Below the pieces are notes generated by a model. That model was not told the DNA's origin, did not search any database, and worked only from the letters and a program-made list of their open reading frames with translations. A DNA stretch of 64,000 bases from contig NZ_CAJPUX010000003.1 of the NCBI RefSeq assembly GCF_905397285.1, forward strand, positions 186,001 through 250,000, in the 5' to 3' direction. Source of the DNA: Cupriavidus plantarum. Lineage in GTDB: Bacteria > Pseudomonadota > Gammaproteobacteria > Burkholderiales > Burkholderiaceae. The position numbers were made by a program, and so were the translations under genes. Position 1 is the stretch's first letter; every line of letters starts with the position of its first letter. Of the stretch, positions 38,244 through 49,603 are shown in pieces.

Positions 38244-38873
38244 CTATTTGTAACGCCGTCTTACGGGGCGGGACGGTGTTGAGGGCGGCCGGGGCGCGCG
38301 CGGCGCGGCCTGCGGCAGGCCGAGGGCCGAGGGCTGGACCTCGCGGGACTGCCCCGGCAACAGGCCCAGATCGGCGAGCCGCAGCGCGCCGATGGCCACG
38401 CGTACGAGGCGCAGCGTCGGGTGACCGACGGCCGCGGTCATGCGCCGGACCTGCCGGTTCTTGCCCTCGCGGATTTCGATTTCGACCCATGTGGTCGGGA
38501 TGGCCGCGCGGAAACGGATTGGCGGATCGCGCGTCCATAGCCAGTCCGGCTCGCCCACGATGCGCGCGCGGGCGGGCTGCGTGGTGAAGTCGCCAAGATC
38601 CACGCCACGGCGCAGCCGCGCAAGGGCGCCCTCGTCGGGCACGCCTTCCAGCTGCGCCAGATAGACCTTGGCGAGCTTGTGCCCGGGATCGGCGATGCGC
38701 GCCTGCAGCACGCCGTCGTCGGTCAGCAGCAGCAGACCCTCGCTGTCGGCGTCCAGCCGGCCGGCAGGATAGACATCGGGCGTATGCACCCAGTCCGCCA
38801 GCGTGGGCCGCGACGGGTGCGGCGAGAACTGGCTCATGGTGTTGAAGGGTTTGTTGAGGGCGATCAGCGTCAT
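38244..38873 (-). CDS. 23S rRNA pseudouridine synthase, RluE-like
   Basis: This 209-residue enzyme would isomerise a uridine of 23S rRNA. It has the RsuA/RluE catalytic motif [15 protein letters not shown] with the nucleophilic Asp, KVYLAQLEG, and [11 protein letters not shown] followed by [12 protein letters not shown]. The lack of an N-terminal S4 domain fits RluE (U2457 in E. coli). The C-terminus is a Pro/Arg-rich tail. It is divergent from icd, with only 69 bases between the starts. Confidence 0.92.
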   Translation of the reverse strand: MTLIALNKPFNTMSQFSPHPSRPTLADWVHTPDVYPAGRLDADSEGLLLLTDDGVLQARIADPGHKLAKVYLAQLEGVPDEGALARLRRGVDLGDFTTQPARARIVGEPDWLWTRDPPIRFRAAIPTTWVEIEIREGKNRQVRRMTAAVGHPTLRLVRVAIGALRLADLGLLPGQSREVQPSALGLPQAAPRAPRPPSTPSRPVRRRYK

Positions 38874-38942
38874 GGGCGCAGATTATGGCGGCATGGCGCG
38901 GATTGCTGCAAAATGCCTCGCGACGCAAATGAGGAGACGCTC

Positions 38943-40193
38943 ATGTACCAGCACATCACGATTCCCGCCGGCGAGAAGATCACGGTCAACGCGGATGGCA
39001 CGCTCAACGTGCCGGACACTCCCATCATTCCGTACATCGAAGGGGATGGCACCGGGATCGATATCACACCAGTGATGCTGCGCGTGGTCGATGCGGCCGT
39101 GGCGAAATGCTATGGCGACAAGCGCCGCATCGCATGGATGGAAGTCTATGCGGGCGAGAAGTCGACGCGCGTGTACGGTCCCGACGTGTGGCTGCCCGAC
39201 GAGACGCTCGACGCGGTAAAAGAGTATGTCGTGTCGATCAAGGGCCCGCTGACCACGCCCGTCGGCGGCGGCATCCGCTCGCTCAACGTCGCGCTGCGCC
39301 AGCAGCTCGATCTCTACGTCTGCCTGCGCCCGGTGCGCTATTTCAAGGGCGTGCCGTCGCCCGTGCGCGAGCCGGAGAAGACGAACATGGTGATCTTCCG
39401 CGAGAACTCGGAAGACATTTACGCGGGCCTCGAGTGGGAAGCCGAAAGTGCGAACGCGAAAAAACTGATCGCATTCCTGCAGAACGAGATGGGCGTGAAG
39501 AAGATCCGCTTCCCCGAGACGTCGGGCATCGGCATCAAGCCCGTTTCGCGCGAAGGCACGCAGCGTCTGGTGCGCAAGGCCATCCAGTACGCGATCGACA
39601 ACGACCGCCCGTCGGTGACGCTCGTGCACAAGGGCAACATCATGAAGTTCACCGAGGGCGCGTTCCGCGACTGGGGCTACGAGCTCGCGCAGCAGGAATT
39701 CGGCGCGGAACTCGTGGATGGCGGCCCCTGGTGCAAGCTGCGCAATCCGCGCACGGGCCGCGACATCGTGATCAAGGACGCGATTGCGGACGCGTTCCTG
39801 CAGCAAATCCTGCTGCGTCCCGCCGAGTATTCGGTCATCGCCACGCTGAACCTCAATGGCGACTACATCTCCGACGCGCTGGCGGCGCAGGTGGGCGGCA
39901 TCGGCATCGCGCCGGGCGCCAACATGTCCGACTCCGTCGCGATGTTCGAGGCCACGCACGGCACCGCGCCCAAGTATGCGGGCAAGGACTACGTGAACCC
40001 CGGTTCGGAGATCCTGTCGGCGGAAATGATGCTGCGCCACATGGGCTGGACCGAAGCGGCCGACCTCATCATCGCCTCGATGGAGCGCGCGATCCTGTCG
40101 AAGAAGGTCACATACGACTTCGCGCGCCAGCTCGAAGGCGCCACGCAGGTCTCGTGCTCAGGCTTCGGCCAGGTCATGATCGACAACATGTGA
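38943..40193 (+). CDS. icd: NADP-dependent isocitrate dehydrogenase
   Basis: Icd oxidises isocitrate to 2-oxoglutarate in the TCA cycle. The 416-residue protein shows [17 protein letters not shown], the phosphorylatable serine region [30 protein letters not shown], and the metal and coenzyme region [22 protein letters not shown] with [25 protein letters not shown] precedes the ATG at 38943. The frame is open far upstream over the RluE-like gene but has no similarity there. A hairpin containing the stop codon follows. Confidence 0.98.
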   Translation: MYQHITIPAGEKITVNADGTLNVPDTPIIPYIEGDGTGIDITPVMLRVVDAAVAKCYGDKRRIAWMEVYAGEKSTRVYGPDVWLPDETLDAVKEYVVSIKGPLTTPVGGGIRSLNVALRQQLDLYVCLRPVRYFKGVPSPVREPEKTNMVIFRENSEDIYAGLEWEAESANAKKLIAFLQNEMGVKKIRFPETSGIGIKPVSREGTQRLVRKAIQYAIDNDRPSVTLVHKGNIMKFTEGAFRDWGYELAQQEFGAELVDGGPWCKLRNPRTGRDIVIKDAIADAFLQQILLRPAEYSVIATLNLNGDYISDALAAQVGGIGIAPGANMSDSVAMFEATHGTAPKYAGKDYVNPGSEILSAEMMLRHMGWTEAADLIIASMERAILSKKVTYDFARQLEGATQVSCSGFGQVMIDNM

Positions 40194-40210
40194 GCGGCGC
40201 CGCCGCTCAC
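40190..40210 (+). terminator. Hairpin carrying the icd stop codon
   Basis: GTGAGCGGC and GCCGCTCAC pair perfectly over nine bases around GCC; the icd TGA is inside the left arm. There is no T-run, so it may stop or protect transcripts without being a classical intrinsic terminator. Confidence 0.45.
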
Positions 40211-40223
40211 AACCGGTCCCATC

Positions 40224-40976
40224 TCAGTCCTCGACCGCGCGGTCGTTCCGCTGCTGCACGGGCCGCGCGTTCATCGGGTACAGCTGGCGGAACGCCGCCA
40301 GCTGCGCCGCAGAGATCTGCACGGGTTCCTTGAGGACGCGCCATTGCACGCCTTCGCTGCAGGGCGGCGTGGTCAGCGAGCCGACGAACGCATAGAATGC
40401 GCGATCGGTCGGCAGGAACGCCGAGGCGTCGAGCGGATGCGGCAGCTTCGCTGTCCTGCCGGCGCGCTTTGGCATGGCCGCGAACACGTCCGCCAGCGCC
40501 GCGTTCTCCTGCCCCTCCTCGAACATCACCGCCACCACGGCAAGATTGCCCGCGTTGTCGCGATGGACGAGGTGAGCGGCCATCGGATACACCTTGCCAT
40601 CGAAGCGCTCTTCGCTGGGCGTGTGGAAATGGACGTTCGACAGCTGGTAGGTCACCGCATCCACGCGGACGCTGCCGCCGTCCTCGACATCGAATTCGAC
40701 CGTATGGCCGTTGTTGACGGCGGAGGTCGCCCCCGCGCGATAGGCGAAGGCGAGGGGCATGTGCTTGCCCGGCGAGGTGTCGCGGATATCGATCGGGGAC
40801 TGCGCGTGCCCGCGCTGGCACGCGGCATACGCGGGATCAAGTTCGGCCCAGTGCTCGGGTCCGGTCTTGCCGCTATAGCTCCAGTGCGCGGAGCCCGCGC
40901 TTTCGCGGCCCTGGGTGGTGCCGAGCCAGGCGGCCGAGCCGACCAGCGCGACGGCGAGGAGGGTGCGTTTGATCAT
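40224..40976 (-). CDS. Alpha-class carbonic anhydrase, exported
   Basis: The enzyme interconverts CO2 and bicarbonate. The 250-residue protein has a short signal peptide (MIKRTLLAVALVGSAAWLG), places it in the periplasm, and shows the alpha-class pattern: QSPIDI, the zinc ligands His116, His118 and His135 in VHFHTPSEE and AAHLVH, and TTPPCSEGVQW near the C-terminus. Cupriavidus and Ralstonia species have an alpha enzyme in the periplasm. The gene is convergent with icd; no clear promoter is seen upstream. Confidence 0.95.
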   Translation of the reverse strand: MIKRTLLAVALVGSAAWLGTTQGRESAGSAHWSYSGKTGPEHWAELDPAYAACQRGHAQSPIDIRDTSPGKHMPLAFAYRAGATSAVNNGHTVEFDVEDGGSVRVDAVTYQLSNVHFHTPSEERFDGKVYPMAAHLVHRDNAGNLAVVAVMFEEGQENAALADVFAAMPKRAGRTAKLPHPLDASAFLPTDRAFYAFVGSLTTPPCSEGVQWRVLKEPVQISAAQLAAFRQLYPMNARPVQQRNDRAVED

Positions 40977-41324
40977 GACAGTGCAAATGGAAAAAAATAC
41001 GACCCGACACTGTCTCGAAAGGCGTGTCGTCCGATCTTGCGTTTGCGCAAGCGCTTGTCATCTTTCGGAAAAGTACGATCTACACGCAGGTGTTATAGCA
41101 GCGGGCGCGCGCGAGCGCGGTCAGAAGCCGGCACCCCAGAAATACGCGTCGCACAAAACAAAAAGCCCGGAAAATCCGGGCTTTCTGCTGGATGCTTGGC
41201 TGGCTTGCGACTGACTCGCGATTGCTTGTGACGGCTTGCGAGACGGATCCCGTTCCGGAAGCGTACCCGCCTCCAGCATCCGTGGACCGTCGAGCTCTAT
41301 GGCCGGTACGGTCTGCGCATTTCC
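40977..41324. other. Noncoding stretch between the carbonic anhydrase and cold-shock genes
   Basis: I see no gene. It holds two small inverted repeats upstream of the carbonic anhydrase start, CGACAC with GTGTCG (41005-41029) and CTTGCG with CGCAAG (41036-41051), and the terminator at 41162-41184. From 41185 to 41324 nothing is recognisable. Confidence 0.6.
41162..41184 (-). terminator. Intrinsic terminator downstream of the cold-shock gene
   Basis: AAAGCCCGG (41162-41170) pairs with CCGGGCTTT (41176-41184) around an AAAAT loop. On the minus strand it is followed by TTTTTGTTTTG, a good T-run. It lies about 140 bases after the cold-shock stop codon. Confidence 0.82.
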
Positions 41325-41531
41325 TTAAGCGGCGTCCTGAATGTTCGTGGCCTGCTTGCCCTTCGGGCCCTGGACCACTTCAAACGAAACGCGCTGGCCT
41401 TCCTTCAGCGTCTTGAAACCTGCCATCTGGATGGCCGAAAAGTGCGCAAACAGTTCTTCTTCGCCGTCGTCCGGCTTGATGAACCCAAAGCCCTTGGCGT
41501 CATTGAACCATTTGACGATACCGCTTGCCAT
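41325..41531 (-). CDS. Cold-shock domain protein (CspA family)
   Basis: This 68-residue single-stranded nucleic-acid-binding protein keeps mRNA unfolded in the cold. It shows RNP1 as KGFGFI at residues 13-18, RNP2 as LFAHFSAI, and the standard opening [12 protein letters not shown]. Start ATG at 41531 is preceded by GGGGGAG; the frame stays open upstream but only the 68-residue version fits the family. A promoter about 170 bases upstream implies the long 5' leader typical of cold-induced csp genes. Confidence 0.97.
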   Translation of the reverse strand: MASGIVKWFNDAKGFGFIKPDDGEEELFAHFSAIQMAGFKTLKEGQRVSFEVVQGPKGKQATNIQDAA

Positions 41532-41703
41532 AAACTCCCCCAACGAAATAACAGTTTCAAGCGGGGGAACGGTTCGGGCGCGGGAATGCGCAAGGGCGCC
41601 GGGAAAACCAGCGCGCCACCGATGCCGCAAGCCTCCCGCTCACGGATCCATCCGGGCCGGACTTGTCTGCGTGGCTCGCCGACCGTGCCCGAATGTGCGA
41701 CCG

Positions 41704-41732
41704 ATTTTTCTGGCAAACCCCAAGGCTGTCAA
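41704..41732 (-). promoter_or_regulatory. Promoter of the cold-shock gene
   Basis: A perfect TTGACA on the minus strand (41732-41727) and AAAAAT (41709-41704) are separated by 17 bases. Transcription would start near 41697 and give a 5' leader of about 166 bases. Confidence 0.68.
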
Positions 41733-41963
41733 GCTGGCAGATTCCCCACTCGGCGTAGGGTGTGGTGGGATTGAAACGGCTGGCAATGGTACCGTGGAGG
41801 GCGCGCACCAGACCGTGTCAGGCTTGACGGACCGGCCGGCGCCGCGGCGGTGCGGCTGCACCACGGACGTGCGCGAGGCCGACTTCGGGCGGCGTTCAGT
41901 GCGCCGGCGCACGCAGGATTTTTCGCAGCGGCGGGCTCTTGAATCCCGCGTCTTTTCCCCAAA

Positions 41964-41991
41964 TTGCAGACTTGTGAGTAAGGGTTAGAAT
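41964..41991 (+). promoter_or_regulatory. Promoter of clpS with predicted start at the ATG
   Basis: TTGCAG (41964-41969) and TAGAAT (41986-41991) are separated by 16 bases. A start seven bases after the -10 falls on the clpS ATG at 41998, so the mRNA may be leaderless. Confidence 0.55.
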
Positions 41992-41997
41992 AAGGCC

Positions 41998-42320
41998 ATG
42001 GTTACACGGCTGGCGAATACCCCACAACGCGAAGCAGGCACCGTCATCGAACGGCGAGAGCAGCAGCTCAAGCCCCCGGCGATGTACAAGGTGGTCCTGC
42101 TTAATGACGACTACACTCCAATGGAGTTCGTCGTGATGATCCTGCAACAGTATTTCAGCAGGGACCGGGAGACGGCGACGCAGATCATGCTCACCGTCCA
42201 TCGGGAAGGCAAGGGCGTCTGCGGCATCTACACGAGAGATATCGCGGCGACCAAGGTGGAATTAGTGTCAACCCATGCGCGGCAGGCGGGGCATCCCCTG
42301 CAGTGCGTGATGGAGGAAGC

Positions 42321-42324
<4 letters not shown>
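41998..42324 (+). CDS. clpS: ClpAP adaptor protein ClpS
   Basis: ClpS hands N-degron substrates to ClpAP and tunes its specificity. The 108-residue protein has the core [21 protein letters not shown], where NDD and the following residues bind the N-terminal residue, and [19 protein letters not shown]. The ATG at 41998 has only a weak purine stretch before it (TAAGG, too close). The stop codon overlaps the clpA start (ATGA), so clpS and clpA are translationally coupled. Confidence 0.97.
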
Positions 42325-44618
<2,294 letters not shown>

Positions 44619-44705
44619 TCGGCGGGAATAGGCAGGGTCGCCCGGCATTTATGGGCGATAGACGGGCGCGATGCCTGCAAAATGCATATTCCTCGTGCAA
44701 AATAC

Positions 44706-44737
44706 AGGGCGGCGGCATGCCGCCCTTTTTCTTTTTT
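44706..44737 (+). terminator. Rho-independent terminator of clpS-clpA
   Basis: AGGGCGGC (44706-44713) and GCCGCCCT (44719-44726) pair around GGCAT and are followed by a long T-rich tail. A direct repeat TGCAAAAT occurs just upstream. Confidence 0.92.
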
Positions 44738-44775
44738 GCTTGTTGCGGTCCCCGGATCGCACTGCCGAGTCTCCG

Positions 44776-45801
44776 ATGTCCTCTCCCGAACGCACGCGGC
44801 TGCGCCGCCTGCTGCTGAAATCCCTGCCCGTCGGCACCTCGTCGATTGCGCTCGGATCGCTCTCGTCCCTCGCATCGCTCGCGCACGCGGAAGGCCCGGC
44901 CAATCCGGCCAGCAACCGTCCCATCTCGATGGTCCTGCCGTTTCCACCTGGCGGGAGCGTGGACATCGTGGCGCGCCAGCTTCAGCCCGGCCTCAAGACG
45001 GCGCTCGGTCAGACAGTGGTCGTCGACAACAAGCCCGGCGCAGGCGGCCTGATCGCGAGCAACGCCGTGGCGCGCGCCAAGCCTGACGGCAATACGCTGC
45101 TGATGGCGTTCGATACGCACGCGATCAATCCTTTTGCGTACAAGAACCTGCCTTACGACACCTTCAAGGATTTCACGCCGGTCTCGCAGTTGGTGCGTTT
45201 TCCGCTTGTGATCGCGGCCAATCCGGCCGTGATGGCGACCAATGTGCGCGAACTCGTCGAACTGGCGAAGGCCCGCCCGGAAGGCATCCGCTATGCGTCG
45301 TCCGGCATCGGTAGCCTGAACCAGCTGGCGGCCGAAGCGCTCGCCACGGACGCCGGTGTGCACTTTCTCCATGTTCCCTACAAGGGCGGCGGCCCGGCGG
45401 TGCAGGCCGTGCTGGCGGGGGAAGTCGATATCTTCTTTAGCAGCTACGCCGCGGTGCAGGCGCATATCGCCGCGAAGACCATCAAGGTGCTCGGCGTGAC
45501 CGGCACCTCGCGCCTGCGCCAGCTGCCGCAGGTGCCGACCGTGGCGGAGCAGGGGTTCAAGGGCTTCGAGGCATATTCGTGGATTGGCGTATTCGGTCCG
45601 GCCAATCTGCCGGCCGACACGGTCGCGCGCCTGCACGACGCGCTGGCGGGGTCGATTCGTCAGCCGCGCGTGGTCGAGGCGCTGCAGGCGCAGGGCTTCG
45701 AGATTGCCGTGGGCACGCCCGCGGAACTGGGCAACCTCGTTCGCCACGAGCATGACAAGTGGCAGGCGGTCGCCCGCAAGGCGAATATCCAGTTCGATTG
45801 A
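44776..45801 (+). CDS. Tripartite tricarboxylate transporter-type (Bug) substrate-binding protein
   Basis: This 341-residue periplasmic protein has a long N-region with a twin-arginine-like pattern (RTRLRRLLLKSL) and a hydrophobic core, then the Bug-family body: PFPPGGSVDIVARQL, VVVDNKPGAGGLIASNAVARAKPDG, the ligand loop VPYKGGGPAVQAVLAGEVD, and QLPQVPTVAEQGF. Bug proteins bind small carboxylates or aromatics; here the ligand is unknown. It is an orphan: no tctA or tctB membrane genes are nearby. It starts at ATG 44776. The VOC gene follows after 22 bases. Confidence 0.92.
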   Translation: MSSPERTRLRRLLLKSLPVGTSSIALGSLSSLASLAHAEGPANPASNRPISMVLPFPPGGSVDIVARQLQPGLKTALGQTVVVDNKPGAGGLIASNAVARAKPDGNTLLMAFDTHAINPFAYKNLPYDTFKDFTPVSQLVRFPLVIAANPAVMATNVRELVELAKARPEGIRYASSGIGSLNQLAAEALATDAGVHFLHVPYKGGGPAVQAVLAGEVDIFFSSYAAVQAHIAAKTIKVLGVTGTSRLRQLPQVPTVAEQGFKGFEAYSWIGVFGPANLPADTVARLHDALAGSIRQPRVVEALQAQGFEIAVGTPAELGNLVRHEHDKWQAVARKANIQFD

Positions 45802-45823
45802 TGCGCCCCTTTTGACCGGTCCC

Positions 45824-46669
45824 ATGTCCTTACTCGAACCGTACGATCACGCCGTCATCGTCTGCCAGAACCTCGATGCGGCGGTCGGGCAATGGAAGCG
45901 GCTCGGTTTCACGCTGACGCCGCGAGGCTATCACACGCTGGGCTCGCAGAACCACTGCATCATGTTCGCGCGCGACTACCTGGAACTGTTGCATGTGACC
46001 GCGCCGACCCCGAGCCGGCAGTATTACTGGGACGCGCAGCAGCGTGGCGGCGGTTGCGCGGCGACGTCGTGCAAGAGCCGCGATGCCTTCGCCACCGCCG
46101 AGCGCCTGCGCGCGGCCGGCATCGAACGGTCCGATCCGATCGAATTCTCGCGGCCGGTCCGCCTCGAGGACGGCAGCGAGCACGCGGCGACGTTCCGCGT
46201 GACGGCGGTCGATGGCGCGCCCGGCGCGCGGTACTTCGTCTGCGAGCACCGGACGCCCGAGCTGCTCTGGCGTCCCGAGTGGATGTCGCATGCCAACGGG
46301 GCCACGGCCGTTGCCGCGATGTACCTCGTGGTGCCGGCGGCCGAGGTCGAGTCGGCGGGACGCGTCTATGCGGAAATGACAGGAGGCGAGGCCTCGCCGC
46401 TGAAGGATGGGGCCGTGCGCATCGCCATCGATGGGGCCGACCTGGTGGTGACGTCGGCCGCGAATCTGGCTGCCCAGACGGGGACGGACGAGATCGTGCG
46501 CGAGGAGAACGGCTATGCCGCCATCCGGCTGCGTACGTCGGATATCGATGCGGCACGCGCGCACTGGCGCAATGCCGGTATCGCGGCGCGCGACCTTGGG
46601 CCCCGCGACACGCTGATTCCGGCCCACGCCGCGAACGGCGTGGCACTGCTGTTTACGCAGGCGGGCTGA
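45824..46669 (+). CDS. VOC-family (glyoxalase-like) protein
   Basis: This 281-residue protein opens with the VOC-type pattern LEPYDHAVIVCQNLDAAVGQWKRLGFTL followed by NHCIMFARDYLELLHV, and repeats a shorter version from about residue 160, which fits the two betaalphabetabetabeta modules of the Glyoxalase_3-like group. The function cannot be named. The ATG at 45824 is chosen since the frame upstream lies over the Bug gene. It is probably co-transcribed with it and ends directly against the dut stop codon, tail to tail. Confidence 0.82.
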   Translation: MSLLEPYDHAVIVCQNLDAAVGQWKRLGFTLTPRGYHTLGSQNHCIMFARDYLELLHVTAPTPSRQYYWDAQQRGGGCAATSCKSRDAFATAERLRAAGIERSDPIEFSRPVRLEDGSEHAATFRVTAVDGAPGARYFVCEHRTPELLWRPEWMSHANGATAVAAMYLVVPAAEVESAGRVYAEMTGGEASPLKDGAVRIAIDGADLVVTSAANLAAQTGTDEIVREENGYAAIRLRTSDIDAARAHWRNAGIAARDLGPRDTLIPAHAANGVALLFTQAG

Positions 46670-47164
46670 TCAGCCCTTGGCGTGCGACACGCCGGTCGAA
46701 CCGAAGCCGCCCGCGCCGCGGGCGCTGTCCGCCGAGAATTCCGTCACCGTGGTGAAGACCGGGCGCAGCACCGGCACGAACATCATCTGAGCGATGCGCT
46801 CGCCGGGCTGGATCACGATCGGCTCGGTGCCGGGCGCATTGCGATTCCACACGCTCACCATAATCTGCCCCTGGTAATCGGCGTCGATCACGCCGATCGA
46901 GTTCCCGAGCACGAGGCCCTTCTTGTGGCCAAGCCCCGAGCGCGGCACGATCGTCGCCGCCATGTACGGGTTGCCCATATGCACGGCGATGCCCGCGGGA
47001 ACCAGTTGCGCGGGCGTGCCCGCCTCGATCGTGACCGGGCCGTCCACGCAGGCGTGGAGGTCGATGGCGGCGGCCATGTCGCTCTGGTAGGCCGGCAGGC
47101 CCCATTCGTTCAGGCGCGTGTCGAGGACCTTGATTTCGACGGTCGGGTTCAGTGCAGCGGTCAT
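46670..47164 (-). CDS. dut: Deoxyuridine 5'-triphosphate nucleotidohydrolase (dUTPase)
   Basis: Dut hydrolyses dUTP to dUMP, keeping uracil out of DNA and supplying dTMP synthesis. The 164-residue trimer-type protein shows DMAAAIDLHA (motif 1), VPRSGLGHKKGLVLGNSIGVIDADYQGQI (motifs 2 and 3), GERIAQMMFVPV (motif 4) and the C-terminal GAGGFGSTG (motif 5). The start at 47164 gives MTAALNPTVEIKVLD. In related genomes it lies directly after coaBC; here an oxidoreductase gene separates them. Confidence 0.98.
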   Translation of the reverse strand: MTAALNPTVEIKVLDTRLNEWGLPAYQSDMAAAIDLHACVDGPVTIEAGTPAQLVPAGIAVHMGNPYMAATIVPRSGLGHKKGLVLGNSIGVIDADYQGQIMVSVWNRNAPGTEPIVIQPGERIAQMMFVPVLRPVFTTVTEFSADSARGAGGFGSTGVSHAKG

Positions 47165-47220
47165 GATGTCCGGAATTTGAAGCAAAGACGCGATGTTAGC
47201 GCAGTCGCGCTGGCTATCCC

Positions 47221-48249
47221 TCACGTATCGAGTTCGAACGCCTCGGCCAGCAACTGATACGTGCGCTGCCGCGCCGCGTAGCTCGCGGTCACGCTGAGCA
47301 CGACGAGCTCGTCCGCCGCGAATCGCTCCCGAAGCGCCAGCATCTGCTCGGTGACGATCTCTGGCGTGCCGCAGATCGTGCGCGGCCGTTCGCGTTCGAT
47401 GATCATGCGGTCCCGCTCGGTCGGCGAAAAGTCGCGCGCCTGGGCGAGGGAAGGAATCGGGGCATTGATACCGTAGGCCATCTGCACGCGGCGGATATCG
47501 ACCGCGCGCATGAGTTCGTCCGCTTCGTGCTGCGTATCGGCGCAGATCACGAACACGGCTGCGGCGCTGTACGGGGTTTGCTCGTAGCCCGCCTCGAACC
47601 TTTCGCGATACTGCGTTGCCACGGCGTGCCCATAGTGCGCGTTGATGAAATGCGCAAAGGCAAAGCGCACGCCGAGCTTCGCGGCCAGCGCGCCGCCGAA
47701 ATCGCTCGAGCCGAGTACCCAGATCTCGGGGCGCGTATCGATGGCCGGCTGCAGCAGCACGCCCTCGGCGATATGGCCGGGCGGCACCTCGCCGCTCAGC
47801 AGCCACGCCAGGTCGCGCACCTGCTCCGCAAACTGGTCGCCACGGTTGTAGTCGCCCATGGCGACGGCCTGCGCGGTCCGCATGTCGCCGCCGGGCGCGC
47901 GGCCCACGCCGAGGTCGATGCGATTAGGAAACAGGCCCTCCAGCATGCGGAACTGCTCGGCCACCTTGAACGGGCTGTAATAGGGCAGCATGACGCCGCC
48001 CGATCCCAGGCGGATGCGCCGCGTCACGCTGCCGAGTCGCGCAAGCATGACCTCGGGCGCGGGATTACACACGCCCTGCAAGCCATGGTGTTCCGCGCAC
48101 CAGTAACGCGTATAGCCGAGGTCGTCGGCCATCTGGGCCAGATCGACCGTGGCGGCCAGCGCGTCGCGGGCCGTATGGCCGGCGATCACCGGGCTTTGGT
48201 CGAGGACGGATAGCCGCATGCGCGGCCGGTCGTTCTGCGTGGCGGTCAT
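47221..48249 (-). CDS. LLM-class flavin-dependent oxidoreductase (luciferase-like)
   Basis: This 342-residue enzyme is of the bacterial-luciferase/FMN monooxygenase superfamily, with MRLSVLDQSPV near the N-terminus, YTRYWCAEHHGLQG, RIRLGSGGVMLPYYSPFKVAEQFRML, GRAPGGDM, and GTPEIVTEQM near the C-terminus. The substrate is not known. Start at 48249 (MTATQNDRPR) has GGGAG before it. It lies between coaBC (85 bases upstream) and dut (56 bases downstream) in the same direction. Confidence 0.92.
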   Translation of the reverse strand: MTATQNDRPRMRLSVLDQSPVIAGHTARDALAATVDLAQMADDLGYTRYWCAEHHGLQGVCNPAPEVMLARLGSVTRRIRLGSGGVMLPYYSPFKVAEQFRMLEGLFPNRIDLGVGRAPGGDMRTAQAVAMGDYNRGDQFAEQVRDLAWLLSGEVPPGHIAEGVLLQPAIDTRPEIWVLGSSDFGGALAAKLGVRFAFAHFINAHYGHAVATQYRERFEAGYEQTPYSAAAVFVICADTQHEADELMRAVDIRRVQMAYGINAPIPSLAQARDFSPTERDRMIIERERPRTICGTPEIVTEQMLALRERFAADELVVLSVTASYAARQRTYQLLAEAFELDT

Positions 48250-48334
48250 GCAGGGCTCCCGGAGTGGTGTCGGATAGGAGAGCGTCGCGGAGGCGCGTCG
48301 GCCGGGACGACGGCGATGGCGTAGGCGATGAAAG

Positions 48335-49534
48335 TCAGGGCAGGCGTCGCGGCAGCCGGTCCGCGATCGCGCCCACGAGCTGGCGCGCGAGGGCAAGCTT
48401 GTCCGCGCGTGGCAGGCGCGTCATGCCGTTGGCATCGAACAGTACGATCTCGTTATCGTCCATGCCGAACGTGTGATGACCGATATTGCCCACGAGCAGC
48501 GGCACCCCCTTGCGGCGGCGCTTCTCCTCGCCGTACTGCGCGAGGTTCTCGCTCTCGGCCGCGAAGCCGACGCAGAACGGCGCGTCGGCGCGCGCGGCGA
48601 CGGCGGCGAGGATGTCGGGGTTCTGCACGAACTGCAGCGTGGGTGTGTCGGTGTCGTTGGCCTTCTTCAGCTTCTGGTCCGAGACGGAAGCAGGGCGCCA
48701 GTCCGCGACTGCGGCCACCGCGACGAACACATCCACGTCGCGCAATTGCGCCAGCACGGCGTCATGCATCTGCTGCGCGCTACGCACGTCGGTGCGTGCC
48801 ACGCCGCGCGGCGTGGGCAGGGCAGTCGGGCCGGCGACGAGCAACACATCCGCGCCGGCCTCGCGCGCGGCACGTGCGATGGAGAAGCCCATCTTGCCCG
48901 ACGAGAGGTTGGTAATGCCACGGACCGGGTCGATGGCCTCGAACGTGGGGCCCGCCGTGATCAGCACGCGCTTGCCGGCGAGCGGCTTCGGCTGGAAGAA
49001 CGCAATCAGGTCCTCGACGATTTCCTCGGGCTCGAGCATGCGGCCATCGCCAATCTCGCCGCACGCCTGGTCGCCGCTGCCCGGGCCGAGAATGGCAACG
49101 CCATCGGCGCGCAGTTGCGCCGCGTTGCGCTGCGTCGCCGGCGCCGCCCACATCTGGCGGTTCATGGCCGGGGCGAGCAGCAGCGGGCAATCGCGCGCGA
49201 TGCACAGCGTGGTGAGCAGGTCGTCGCACAGCCCGTGGGCGAGCCGCGCCATGAGGTCGGTGGAAGCGGGAGCGATGAGGATGGCATCGGCCTCGCGCGA
49301 CAGGTCGATGTGCGCCATGTTGTTGTCGACGCGCGCATCCCACTGAGAGGTATAGACCGGGCGCCCGGACAGCGCCTGCATGGTGACGGGCGTGATGAAA
49401 TGCGTCGCCGCCTCGGTCATGGCCACCTGCACGGTGGCGCCGGCCTTGGTGAGCAGGCGGACCAGTTCCGCCGACTTGTAGCAGGCGATGCCGCCAGACA
49501 GGCCGAGGACGATATGCTTGCCGCGCAGATCCAT
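48335..49534 (-). CDS. coaBC: Bifunctional phosphopantothenoylcysteine decarboxylase / phosphopantothenate-cysteine ligase
   Basis: CoaBC performs two steps of CoA synthesis: CoaB joins phosphopantothenate with cysteine and CoaC decarboxylates the product with FMN. The 399-residue protein has the flavoprotein start [18 protein letters not shown], the substrate clamp PAMNRQMW and the CoaC catalytic Cys in [12 protein letters not shown], then from about residue 190 the CoaB part with [25 protein letters not shown] and the KLKK motif. It follows lspA by 69 bases, part of the ileS-lspA-coaBC gene order. Confidence 0.97.
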   Translation of the reverse strand: MDLRGKHIVLGLSGGIACYKSAELVRLLTKAGATVQVAMTEAATHFITPVTMQALSGRPVYTSQWDARVDNNMAHIDLSREADAILIAPASTDLMARLAHGLCDDLLTTLCIARDCPLLLAPAMNRQMWAAPATQRNAAQLRADGVAILGPGSGDQACGEIGDGRMLEPEEIVEDLIAFFQPKPLAGKRVLITAGPTFEAIDPVRGITNLSSGKMGFSIARAAREAGADVLLVAGPTALPTPRGVARTDVRSAQQMHDAVLAQLRDVDVFVAVAAVADWRPASVSDQKLKKANDTDTPTLQFVQNPDILAAVAARADAPFCVGFAAESENLAQYGEEKRRRKGVPLLVGNIGHHTFGMDDNEIVLFDANGMTRLPRADKLALARQLVGAIADRLPRRLP

Positions 49535-49603
49535 GGAAAAGCTCTGTGGGAACGATGATGGCGCATGATACCGCCACCCCGTCCCACGTGCTTCAGTGAC
49601 GGT

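Larger units (their letters stand above)
41532..41997. other. 466-base divergent intergenic region between the csp and clpS genes
   Basis: No gene is supportable here. It contains the csp promoter (41704-41732) with a leader of about 166 bases on the minus strand, and the clpS promoter (41964-41991) on the plus strand. The middle, 41735-41960, is GC-rich with no motif I can name. Confidence 0.6.

Noticed and set aside
48264..49558. Plus-strand open frames opposite coaBC
   Set aside because: They are the complement of a conserved bifunctional enzyme and carry no motifs.
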